Assembly: GCA_007922195.1 (NCBI GenBank)
Contig: ML682013.1
Span: 19,228,167 to 19,292,166 of the forward strand
Source: Podocnemis expansa
Lineage: Eukaryota; Chordata; Testudines; Podocnemididae
Direction: 5' to 3'
DNA length: 64,000 nt
Shown here: positions 12,545-22,437 of the stretch, piece by piece
Layout of the letters: each line of letters begins with the position of its first letter
Numbering within the stretch: position 1 is the stretch's first letter
Translations under genes and position numbers: made by a program
The notes under the pieces: generated by a model
The model's input: the letters and a program-made list of their open reading frames with translations, nothing else
Databases searched by the model: none
Told to the model about the DNA's origin: nothing

Positions 12545-12790
12545 AAGGGACAGTGGCATAATGAACAGGACACAAGACTAGGAGTCAGAAAACTGCCTAG
12601 CACATGACCTGCTCCATGACTTTGGGTGAATCACTTTTCCTCCCTGTTCCTCCACACTTTGTATTTATTGCCAGCTTAGTCTTTGGCTACTCTGGGACAG
12701 AGATTTTCTTACTAATGGTTTGTGCACTCACTAACACTATGAGTACACAATCTTGGTTGGAACCTCAGGGATCAATTATAATAAAATAAC
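12545..12790 (+). repeat. MIR-type SINE with LINE-derived tail
   Basis: The start GACAGTGGCATAATGAACAG and ACTAGGAGTCAG resemble the tRNA-derived head of MIR-class SINEs. The middle, CATGACTTTGGGTGAATCAC, matches the conserved core (TGTGACCTTGGGCAAGTCAC). The 3' part, GGGACAGAGA... to TTGGTTGGAACCTCAGGG followed by ATAATAAAATAAC, resembles an L3/CR1-like tail. Divergence is high, so this is an old insertion. Confidence 0.7.
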
Positions 12791-13061
12791 AACATTAATA
12801 CATATTATTCCTGTGAGTAAGACACATTTTCTCCAACAGTAATAACTTCAATAATGGGTAAATGTTGACTTGTTAATGATGACCACTGTGACAGTGAAAC
12901 TGATATTAAAAAGGGGCATTCTCAGAAGCTAAGGAATGCATTATCTTGATTATCATGGGTTTCTTACTGTGTGCTAGAGTTTGGGCCAATAAACCTGGTT
13001 AAGATTTTTCAGAAAAAGCTAATAGATTATTCACCATTTTTTCTGAGACATGATAGATTTT

Positions 13062-13205
13062 AAAAGGGATAGCCGTGTTAGTCTAGTCCAGTGAAAAAAC
13101 AACAAGGAGTTGTGTGGCACTTTAAGACTAACAGATTTATTTTTTGTATGAGCTTTCGTGGGAGAAGATCCCACTTCCTCAGATGCTTCGAAGATGGGTG
13201 AACTT
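13062..13205 (-). mobile_element. PLE tail, solo copy with 12-bp TSD
   Basis: Read on the minus strand this is the 3' tail of a Penelope-like element: CATCTGAGGAAGTGGGATC, then CCCACGAAAGC, AATAAATCTGTTAGTCTTA, GTGCCACACAACTCC, and TAGACTAACACGGCTATCCC. It is flanked by ATGATAGATTTT (13050-13061) and ATGACAGATTTT (13206-13217), an 11 of 12 match, read as a target site duplication. It belongs to the same subfamily as the inverted pair 500 bp downstream. The 107-codon minus-strand ORF across it is not a gene. Confidence 0.8.
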
Positions 13206-13674
13206 ATGACAGATTTTGGCAATGTCCATATGCAATAAGCAAATCTTGTTTTCACTGATGGCACTGTCTTCCAAGATAGATAACTCATTAATCTTGAGTC
13301 TGCATTGGGTATCTTCCTCATGTTTACATTCTGTGCATATACTAAACGTCTCATGTTAATTAGGGGAATTATTAATCAAATAATTACCAGCAATAGTAAC
13401 AAAGTGATTTGCAATGAAAATCTGAACCTCCCAGATCAGAAGTGAAAGGACAACCACATGGGGTGCGTCTACACTATGTGTTTAAGTTGACTTAACAGCC
13501 CCTAAGTCAACTTAAACAGAGCCCTGTCTACACTGCAGGGCACTAACGTCGACTTAAGCCAGGGCACCCATTTAAAGTTGACTTTATAAAGTCGACTTAA
13601 TGTAGTGTGGACTCACTAAGTCGACTTAATAAGGTCTACTTAAAGTCGACTTTAAGTAGACTTCATTAAGTCGA

Positions 13675-14339
13675 AAAAAACAACAAGGAGTTGTGTGGCA
13701 CTTTAAGACTAACAGATTTATTTTTTGCATGAGCTTTCGTGGGAGAAGATCCCACTTCCTCAGATGCTTCAAAGATGGGTGAACTTACAGAAAGGAATGA
13801 AACTAAATGCAAGGGGGTGTAAAACATAGGATCAGGTCATAAAGTAACAGCAAATCAGAGCAGTTTACAGGCTCAAACCATGGGAAGCCTGAAGTCAAAT
13901 TACCCTTTGTAATGGGAAGAGAACCCATAGTCTCGATTAAGTCCTGCTTTCACAGAATTTAGCTTGCATAGTAATTCAAGTTCAGCTGTTTCTACTCGAA
14001 TTAATATGCAAGCTAAATTCTGTGAAAGCAGGACTTAATCGAGACTATGGGTTCTCTTCCCATTACAAAGGGTAATTTGACTTCAGGCTTCCCATGGTTT
14101 GAGCCTGTAAACTGCTCTGATTTTCTGTTACTTTATGACCTGATCCTATGTTTTACACCCCCTTGCATTTAGTTTCATTCCCTTCTGTAAGTTCACCCAT
14201 CTTTGAAGCATCTGAGGAAGTGGGATCTTCTCCCACGAAAGCCCATGCAAAAAATAAATCTGTTAGTCTTAAAGTGCCACACAACTCCTTGTTGTTTTTT
14301 TACTGGACTAGACTAACACAGCTATCCCTTTTGAAATTT
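13675..14339. mobile_element. PLE inverted-tail pair with 296-bp arms
   Basis: The left arm (13674-13969) is the minus-strand PLE tail and the right arm (14006-14301) the plus-strand tail. They pair base for base with no length change and about three visible mismatches, around a 36-bp loop. Only the right arm continues into the terminal TAGACTAACACAGCTATCCC segment. ATTAAGTCGA occurs on both sides (13665-13674 and 14340-14349), consistent with a 10-bp target duplication, although the host MITE is itself repetitive. No endonuclease or reverse transcriptase remains; the 68-codon ORF at 14148 is tail sequence. Confidence 0.85.
14212..14248 (+). other. Hammerhead-ribozyme-like core in PLE tail
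   Basis: CTGAGGA (14212-14218) fits the CUGANGA core. GTGGG (14220-14224) pairs with CCCAC (14232-14236) as stem II, followed by GAAA (14237-14240). A short stem III would be GC CCAT GC (14241-14248). An extra A at 14219 and an A instead of U after stem III depart from the consensus, so self-cleavage is unlikely for this copy. PLEs are known to carry hammerhead motifs in their terminal repeats; that this motif is one is an inference. The same core is present on the minus strand in the left arm and at 13062-13205. Confidence 0.5.
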
Positions 14340-15000
14340 ATTAAGTCGACTTAATAAAGTTGACTTAGCTTTTACAATGTAGACATAGCCATGTACAGCT
14401 ACAAAATATTAATAAACCTAATAAGAAAAAAATATATCAAGGGTGAAAACAAACAAGAAGAAAAGAAACTATCAGGTAAAATAAAGAGTTTTGAGGTGAG
14501 ATTACACTGTCATGGGGGGGAAAAAAGGAACAAGTTAAAAGAAGAGGACATTTTGCTAGGGTAGATGGGTGTCAATCTCAGATTCCCCATCAGGGTTCTT
14601 CAGCAATCTCTCTAAATACAGACCTCTTCTAAGATTTCATGAAACTTCATTTCTGTGTAAATTTTATGCTGAGCTCAATCTCAGTTTAAAGGCAAGAAAT
14701 GGTTCAACATTGTAGCTATGTATCAATTAGAGTTTTGCCACTGACGTCACAATTAGCAAGATTAAGTCTCAATGTGCAAAATCTCAAAGTGAGTCCATAT
14801 AGAGCAGGAAAAAAAAAACACGTGTTTGTGTGTGTACACAAGCATGTGTACATACACAAACAATGCTGTATGTGTAAGTGTGTGTTCTAAGAAGAACCCA
14901 ACAATCTCCACTCTGGAGTGCTTATAGTCTACAATCATAATAAATATAATACTATAAAATCAGCAAATAAACAAACACATTGTATTAAACATTCCAGAGA

Positions 15001-15192
15001 AGTACCCATATTAGTCTAGTTCAGCAAAACAAACAAGGAGTACTTTGGCACTTTTAAAGACTAACAAATTTATTTATCACATGAACTTTCTTGGGTGTAA
15101 TCTGACAAAGCAGGATTACACCCAAGAAAGTTCATGTGATAAATAAATTTCTTAGTCTTTAAAAGTGCCACAGGACTCCTTCTTTGTTTTAC
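15001..15192. mobile_element. Short PLE inverted-tail pair
   Basis: The left arm, about 15025-15102, is a minus-strand tail (AAACAAACAAGGAG, GACTAACAAATTTATTTA) and the right arm, 15114-15191, is the plus-strand tail (TAAATAAATTTCTTAGTC, GTGCCACAGGACTCC). The spacer is 11 bases. The left side extends to the terminal GTACCCATATTAGTCTAG. It is a different subfamily from the 13.7-kb pair (AGGACTCC rather than ACAACTCC). No clear target duplication. Confidence 0.75.
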
Positions 15193-15617
15193 TGTATAAA
15201 ATTGTAATTGTAACCCAAATGCTTCAAAAAGACATGGACTTTAGCAGATTTTTTTTTATTTATGTAGTCATTTAAATGCATATGATTAGAATTAAAAAAT
15301 TGAGGCTTGAGAAAGTTAGTACTGAGAATTTCTTTCCTGAAAATGTATGTTAGATCACTATTATCTAAGAAGATAATGTCTGATTCAATATCACCTATAC
15401 TCATATCAAATATCTAGACATATTCTTAAAAAGGATACACAGTCATAATCACTTATTTTAAATATTATTAGCATATCATATTATAAATTATAAAATCCCA
15501 GTTAAATTAACAACATTATGAATTTAATGCAGAAGTAACATGTCTGAAGAACTCTGTAAATGTTCTCTCCCAAATATATACAAATATGTCCTGAGATGGA
15601 ACAACCCGACATTCTGC

Positions 15618-15835
15618 TGAATTAGTGTGGTTAATTTAGCACAAGAAAGAAGACCTGGGTTTTATTCTTGGCGCAGACACTTTGAGAAGACTTGGTGGGC
15701 AAGTTACTAGACCTCTCTATAACTGTGCCTTCAAAATGGGAGTAATCAAATGGACCTCATGAAGATACTGTGAGATTTAATTTATTTTAAAATACTTTAA
15801 GATTATTGGGTAGCAGATGCTAAATAAGTGCCAAA
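15618..15835 (+). repeat. MIR-type SINE
   Basis: Segments GAAGACCTGGGTT, TGGGCAAGTTACTAGACCTC, AAAATGGGAGTAAT and a TTTAAGATTATTGGG...GATGCTAAATAAGTGCCAAA tail follow the MIR-class order: head, core, then LINE-related tail. Diverged and old. Confidence 0.65.
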
Positions 15836-16833
15836 CAAGATCAAAGTATTTATTTTTTAGAAAGAAGAAATTATTGAAAATAATTCATGGTTCTGAAAAA
15901 ATGAATTCAGTCATTTCTGGTTTTCATACTGCACTTTTTTGAGAAAAGAGAGTTTTGAGATGGATCTGCTTTCTAGCTACAAATATTCACATTTAACATT
16001 CCAATTATACTTCTAGTCTGCTCTATGAGTTAGGATGATTTTGACACATTTGTAATATCTTATCCATTGAAAAATTTCAGTTAATAGAACAGAAAAATAA
16101 AAGCTACACATACACAAAATATGCTAATAAAACTCCTATTTTTCCATAAACAAACGAGACTGAATCAAAAGCATCCAGACCTTTATCGTACATTAAAAGG
16201 GAGTATCAATGGAGAGAATACTCCTACATTTGGGTTTTCGTGCTATAGCTTAAAAAAATATCATTTATGCTTTTTCTATCTGATCTACAGCATTCACTAT
16301 TTATGACTATTAAAAATAAATAAGTATATATTTAAAAATAACTACATGGGTTAATGGCATGGAACACCAAAACACCAGCTATGTTGTGTGTAAACCACAA
16401 TCTGAAGAGAAGTTAAAATCAGTTAAGCAAATTTTTCATGGACTAAGCAAGTTGCTGGACAACTTATACTTCTCATGGGAGTTTTGCAATTGATTTCAGT
16501 GAGTCCAGAATTCAATCTCTATGTTTCTGCCTTAGAAACTACCATTGTTTCGACCATGTACTCCTGGCTTTATGATTTCTTTCATTTCAGTCAACAAAGA
16601 TTATTACTAAACAACCATTCATTTACCTTTACTGACTCATTATTATCTCCAACTCAAAAAATACTACCCCAAACTGTTCCACAAGGACAAGAATTGCACC
16701 TGAAACTTCATTGCCAGCTATTTTAACTATATTTTATATATTCAGGCTTTTGGTTTGAAAGCTATTTTGGGCTATACTTTTTCAGATGTATGTAGTTTTA
16801 CTACTATTAACACCACATCCACAACTCTATATG
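15836..16833. other. Intronic stretch, nothing recognised
   Basis: AT-rich with no terminal repeats or supported ORF. Short ORFs at 16121 and 16475 have no recognisable product. Confidence 0.4.
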
Positions 16834-16841
16834 CTCTAAAT

Positions 16842-17051
16842 CAGGGGTCTCAAACACGTGGCCCATGGGCTGCATGTAGCCCCCAAAGTTATTTCCTGTG
16901 GCTCACAATGACACTATAATTACCAATATTTGCAATGTCATTATATGAAAAGGTTTCAGTGGTGCAGCCCTTGGGCTAATGTACTAGTCCTTATGCGGCC
17001 CCTGTGTGGTCCTCATGTAGCCCTCATGGTGATTTGAGTTTGAGACTCCAG
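16842..17051. mobile_element. Non-autonomous hAT-type element with perfect 8-bp TSD
   Basis: The terminal repeats CAGGGGTCTCAAAC and GTTTGAGACTCCAG are inverted with two mismatches. Identical CTCTAAAT copies flank the element at 16834-16841 and 17052-17059. The interior carries GTGGCCCATGGGCTGCATG-like and GCGGCCCCTGTGTGG-like segments and no ORF. Confidence 0.85.
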
Positions 17052-17059
17052 CTCTAAAT

Positions 17060-20000
17060 AATCACACCATCAAAGTGAAAAAGATATTTGTTAGAGAAAT
17101 GTGTCTATTCCCTTTATTTGGGAAGCATGACAAACTCCCCCTTGTTTAAAAAAGGAGGAGGCCTGTATGCTTCATGAAGGAAACACAACATAGTACACTG
17201 ATGCTCTACGGGAGGGAGGGGAAGGAAGAGAGGCCAAAAGGCTGCAAAATGGAACAATGGTTGATACCAATTCATTCCACGAAATCTGGAAGGGAGAAAG
17301 AGTTTTAAAGGGGAAGCCCATGTGGTGAAGCTCCACTTCATAGGCAGCAGGCTGATTAACCCTCTTTTCCTTATAGCCCATCTTTACTTCCAAGGAAGGG
17401 TGGATATTGAAATCTCGACAATGGATTGGCTGCGAGAGCTGGATGGAAATATGGCAAGAGGTGGAAGCCCCTCAGGAAGTTATTGAATTGAATTAACATG
17501 TGGCTATCTGCATTGTACACTTTTATCTGCCAAGTAGTTCCAGACATCTAATAATAAAGTTGCAGCTTGATTAAGAACATATCAAATGTCCCTTGTCTTC
17601 CTTTCAGTATAACTGAAAAACGTATTTATTGTGGTGATTGAAGGGAGAATCTTATTTACCATTTATATTTTGAAATCCTTTATGGGACCCTTATGATATC
17701 AGTTATGCTACAATACACAAATATTCCCTTACCACAATATTTTTTGAGAGTTGTTATTCAAAGATTCCTTGAGTAGCTGTTTTGTTTGGCAAGATTCTGC
17801 ACTATTAGTTCTATTACATCTTGATATATACTAAGAAATAAATGGACTTTCCTCAACCTGGCATACAAAGTGTACCTCTTGGCTTATCAGTGGATAATGT
17901 ACAATAGCATCGATAATGTACAATAGCACCAACAGCAGAAGATGTTTTGGTGGCATTTTAAGACAAGAAAAAAAAAAAGGACAGGATCAGAACAGAAGTG
18001 TCCTCACATGCAGGCGGTATTAAGGTGCTCTTCCACTCTATATTATGAAACTTTCTGGTTCTTGAAGTGTTCACTGAGAGAATCTTTCTAGCTTTATGAT
18101 TAAAATACAAAGTAGGAGTTATGCATGATCAGTTAGTTAATTTCAATAATTCATTTTTTAATATCATACCTATACTGGCAAGTCGAAGTGCGAACTAAGA
18201 CTAACACTTGCCCTGAAGGTGGTTACATAACTGGATACTTAAATTCTCCTTTTGATATATGCAGACTATAAACAAAGAAATCACCCTGCTTGATACAGCA
18301 ATTGCGCAATTGACACATACACTAAGTAAAATATCCAATGAGCATGAAATGAGTAATCAATACAAATATCTGATATATTCAGTAAATTTAATCTGTAAAG
18401 AAAAAGTTAGCAATTGCACTGCAAAGAAGTGATAGACTAGAAAATTAGTGTGACTTTCTGTCCTGATTACTGCGACTTCCTGTCCTATTTGATTTTTATT
18501 TGGAGGGAAGCAGAAACAACTACTGCATCTGGATGTGGTTTCTTTACTGCTTAGACACAAAACATTGATTCTGAAAGAAATTTTTATAAAATTTTACAGT
18601 TGCTTAATTAAATTAATACCCCTGGGAGAGAGAACTTATGCCCTGACAGTGATTTTACTTGAAGCTATTTTTAAACTTATAGAACAAAGAATTTTATTTT
18701 TATCTCACTTGGACGCAAAGCAGGCAATGACTTAAAAGTAAGCAAAAATAATTCAGAATGCTAAGTAGTTTACAGAATATTTTCCTTGGCCATTTTCTGG
18801 ATCAGCAATTTTTATGTCATTGTACACTAATAAGTTTGTTAAATTCATGGATGTCAAGAGACACCTGCTTGAGTGGTGGAATCTTAAACTAGTGTAATTA
18901 GGAACCTGCTTGGGAGGAGACCCTTTAATAAAATCATGCTGAGTGGGGAGCCATTCACACATCCCCACAGCTCTTCATAGGCTTTTCTGGGCAGTCAGCC
19001 AGCTGGTAGGAGAATCAGACCAATCAGAGCTGTTGCAAAATGTCTCAAAGAGTGGCTATCGAAAACCTGCATCTCCCATAACCACAAAGGAGCTACTCAT
19101 GCAGCAGAAAAAGGAGCAATTATAGTAAATGTGAAAGTGTCCAGGGAGCACAGTTGGAGGTTTGGGTGTGGACAGAGGTTTCCAGCTGTTGAGGAAGTAC
19201 AAAGAAAAGAAGCTTATTTTTCAGATCTGGACTCCTGTAGTTCAGAGGCCATATGAAGAAAAAGAAAAAAAAAATAGATACTCCTTCACCCCTCACATTT
19301 ACAGGGGTAGGTCTTGGTCTAAGGCAAATGGCAGGGACTTTTGTAAGAATTGTGGGTCTGTTCTTTAGTCTGACAGAAGAATAAGCATTTTTAAAATCCT
19401 GGGCCTGAAATTTGCGGGCTAATATGAGTGGGACTGAGGAAATTTGGAATCCTTTCTCCCACACCACAGTAAGCAGACATAGTTCAGATGATCAGCAACA
19501 TAGATAACTTGAAGGTGAAAACAGAAGCAAGGAAAATAGATGCACAAGAAATAGTTTTCCAGTCCTATGAGAATTTTTGAGATGTCAATACATTTCTCAT
19601 CCTGAATTGGGACAGAAATTCAAAATCTCAATTTTTTTTGAATTTATATTTACCCTCCTTCCCCCAAATCAAATTAGGTCAATTGAAATTTTTGTTTCAA
19701 TAATTTCAAAATGTTTCATTTTGATTTCAGCTTTTTTTTTTTTTTTTTTTTTTTTTTTAGTACTCATTTACCTAAAAATTCAAAGCATAAAATTTTTTTG
19801 AAATGAAAAAGAAAGCTTCTCATTTACAAAATACAGACATGGAACATTTTGAAAACTGTAAAACTTTTTTTCAAAAATTTTCACATCTGGAAATTTGTCA
19901 AAATTGACCCTTTCCAACTCTTTAATTTATGATGAATCAACATTTTCTTATAAAAAAGTTTTGCTGGAAAATTCCTAACCAACTCTAAAGAAAAGGATTC

Positions 20001-20352
20001 TGGATTCAGTAGTTGTAATAAATTTCAGAGAGAGGCATAGAAACTGGGACATAAGGTCTGGTCTTTACTGCCAGGAAAATTCAGCAGCAGTCATCAGGAA
20101 TTACACAAGCTACACAGAGTCTCCTGTGTAACTCCCATCAACCTCCTAACTCCCCTTCACCACGGTGTCTTCACTGCACTGCACTACTCGAGGGGCTAGC
20201 TTTACTAAGTCAATTTCTGGATAGACTAAGTGTGTCTTAACTGACCACTAAGTTGATCTGGAAAGATCAATCGCATGACAGCAACTTTGCTGCCCTCAGT
20301 GGTCGTAAATATAACTTTTACAAAAAAAACCCCATGAGTATCTTGAATATTG
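17060..20352. other. Intronic stretch with simple repeats
   Basis: A tandem duplication of a 19-base unit (GATAATGTACAATAGCA core) lies at 17891-17928. A pure run of 27 T occupies 19732-19758. Otherwise no element is recognised; ORFs at 17114-17393, 18357-18735 and 19120-19467 have no supported product. Confidence 0.4.
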
Positions 20353-20419
20353 AAGCCTAACTAAGCACTAGATAGATAGATAGATAGATAGATAGATTCT
20401 GTAGTGCTTAGTTGGGCTT
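20353..20419. repeat. GATA microsatellite inside an 18-bp hairpin
   Basis: AAGCCTAACTAAGCACTA (20353-20370) pairs with TAGTGCTTAGTTGGGCTT (20402-20419) with one mismatch, and the 31-base loop is a (GATA)n run. A (TTC)n run follows at 20420-20438. The arrangement suggests a small foldback element in which the repeat expanded, or replication slippage stabilised by the stem. Confidence 0.75.
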
Positions 20420-20519
20420 TCTTCTTCTTCTTCTTCTTGACTGAGCAGTTAGCATTCTCTGGTGTTATGAAGGAAGATATGGTCCCTGCCCCCAAAGAGT
20501 TCTAAGAGTTTTCTCTACC

Positions 20520-21245
20520 TCCTGCCAGAGCAGCGGAGATGGGGTGGGAGACAGCGCAGGGCTGGTATCGGTGCCCTCCCTGCCCCAGCTGCGCTGCCTT
20601 CTGACCCTTTGGCACTGCTCTGGCAGGGAGCCCAGAGCAGCTTGTGTGGTGGGGGGGTGGGGCAGACCGGCAGCGCTGCACTGGGCTGCCCTTTTGGCTG
20701 CTCACCCGGTCCCCGGTATGGGAGGAGCAGCACAGGGGTTTGTTCCTCCCCTCGGCTGGCTGGTCTTGACTCCCAATACTGGAGGTTGGGAGAGCCGCAT
20801 CCCCTAAGGACAGCCGTGGGTGGAGGCCCCATGTGGTCAGGGCCAGGGGTGTTCCCCGAAGCCGGAGCCATGGCGGAGGCCCCATGTGTTCCCGGATGGG
20901 GGGAATAGGAGTTACCTGGAGCTGCAGCGGTGACCCCACATGGCCCCAGCCGAGGGTTCCCTGGAGCCAGAGCCGCTGCTGTTGGAGGCAGCACCATGTG
21001 ACCCCCGGCTGGTGGGTTCCTCAATGCAGGGGAGTCCCTGAGCTGGAGCTGGCCATGGGCAGCGGCCCCAGGTGGCCTGGCTGGGGGGGTTCCCTGAGCT
21101 GGAGCCCCAGGCTATGGCCCCAAAGGCTCATGAATATTCATATGTTAATCTGAATACTCATGATTTTTGTCATGGCAGTGTGCCATGGCATAACTGAAGG
21201 CCTCAAGGTGTGCCATAGTAGAGAAAAGGTTGGGAACCACTGCTC
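20520..21245. mobile_element. GC-rich hAT-like repeat block
   Basis: An island of GC-rich sequence in AT-rich surroundings. It ends GGTTGGGAACCACTG, the same terminal form as the hAT-like elements at 35745, 43157 and 48813, and shares a CATGGCAGTGTGCCATGGCA-type segment with them. At about 20660-20740 it shares a module (ACCGGCAGCGCTG, then CACCCGGTCCCCGGTATGGG) with 55180-55260. The left end was not located. The long ORFs here (20502-21153, several frames, both strands) are by-products of GC richness. Confidence 0.55.
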
Positions 21246-22437
21246 TAGACTGCTGAAAACATAGAAGTTTATACATGCACACAGACACACTCATCTTAAC
21301 TGAAAAAAACTTTCCTTGCCTCTTCTCCGTAAGTAGAGTTTAGCCATACTTTTAGTGTGGGTATCACTGATGCAAATTTCTTCACTGTAGAGGATAACTG
21401 CATATCTTTCTTAACAGACTTTTACTAGGGAAAATAGGACTTGTGCCTTTCTAAGCAGCTAGCTTCTAAATTTTATTTACACCAAGCCTCATGTTTACTT
21501 ATATGTAGGCCACATATTTCCTTCAGGATTATACACAAGAGGGCAAGGAGTCTGTTTATCACTATTCTCCTCTTACGTATTAGAAATCTGCATCTCTCTA
21601 AATCAATGCTCTTGAGTATGTACAAAATTCTCATGCTTCATTCCTGTGCTAGGTAGGGGTTATTCAGACTGAAGTAGAGGCGATGCATAGAACATAGTTG
21701 ACTATAAGATCTGAAAAGAGAGTTTTGGATGAGTTAATTTTGTTTCCATTTCTGGGTGAGCAGACACAGAGGAAACCCATTGTGCATTATTATCTAAAAT
21801 ATTTATTTCTTCCTTTATGTGTTTTAAGCAAAGAATTCTGTACCTAGTTACTTAGGTGTGAGATGAGGGTCGCATTCAGTATTTATGTGCCCCAAGACAA
21901 AAATGAAAAGCAAGTCCCCATGATCTGCAGGCATTACACCTGCCCTCCAACATCTTCTGCACACTAATCCTCTTTTTGTTCTTTTTTACTATCTCAGGTG
22001 GTTCTTTATATTATAAGTATAATATTTTTGTTCGTTGTTTTATACCAATTTGTCAAACCAGAAGATCCTAAGGGAGGTGACTGAATTAGGAGCAGCTCAG
22101 AGCCAGGTACAGCAGGCAGGTGAGGCCAAGTAGGGTATATGGATGTCTTTGCGGGTGCATGCTTTTCTATCTGGTGAAGAAAACAGTGAACTGTTTACCC
22201 CCCACTACCCCATCACTCCCTACGCTGCCACTCAGAACCCCATTCATTCTATACTCTACCCAAACACCCCACTCAGTTCCACCAGTGGTTCCCTTCCTTT
22301 TCCTGTCACATGGGTGTGCACATGTACAAATATGTGCATGCGTGCATGCACACACACAGCTTGCTCAAACTTTCACCACCAAAATATGCTGTTGTATTTT
22401 GTTTTGCTAATTTTAATGAATTTTTCATCCTTTATTA
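21246..22437. other. Intronic stretch, nothing recognised
   Basis: No element recognised apart from a short alternating purine-pyrimidine tract around 22311-22360. The ORFs at 22120-22490 have no supported product. Confidence 0.4.

Larger units (their letters stand above)
13461..14390. mobile_element. Palindromic MITE built of AAGTCGACTTAA words, split by a PLE
   Basis: The ends GGGTGCGTCTACAC and ATGTAGACATAGCC are inverted. Between 13480 and 13674 and again after 14340 the sequence is made of variants of TTAAGTCGACTTAA. Without the nested PLE it would be about 265 bp. The host element must be older than the insertion it carries. Confidence 0.75.

Noticed and set aside
13031..13354. 107-codon minus ORF containing SPIFEASEEVGSSPTKAH
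   Set aside because: This phrase is the translation of the PLE tail and recurs wherever the tail occurs; it is non-coding 3' sequence.
18890..19467. Possible LTR-like or exonic segment
   Set aside because: No paired LTR, primer site or TG...CA ends found; composition alone does not support a call.
20502..21153. Long overlapping ORFs on both strands (up to 169 codons)
   Set aside because: All frames are open because of GC richness; residues are low-complexity Pro/Gly/Ala/Trp and the block is a repeat ending in a hAT-like terminus.
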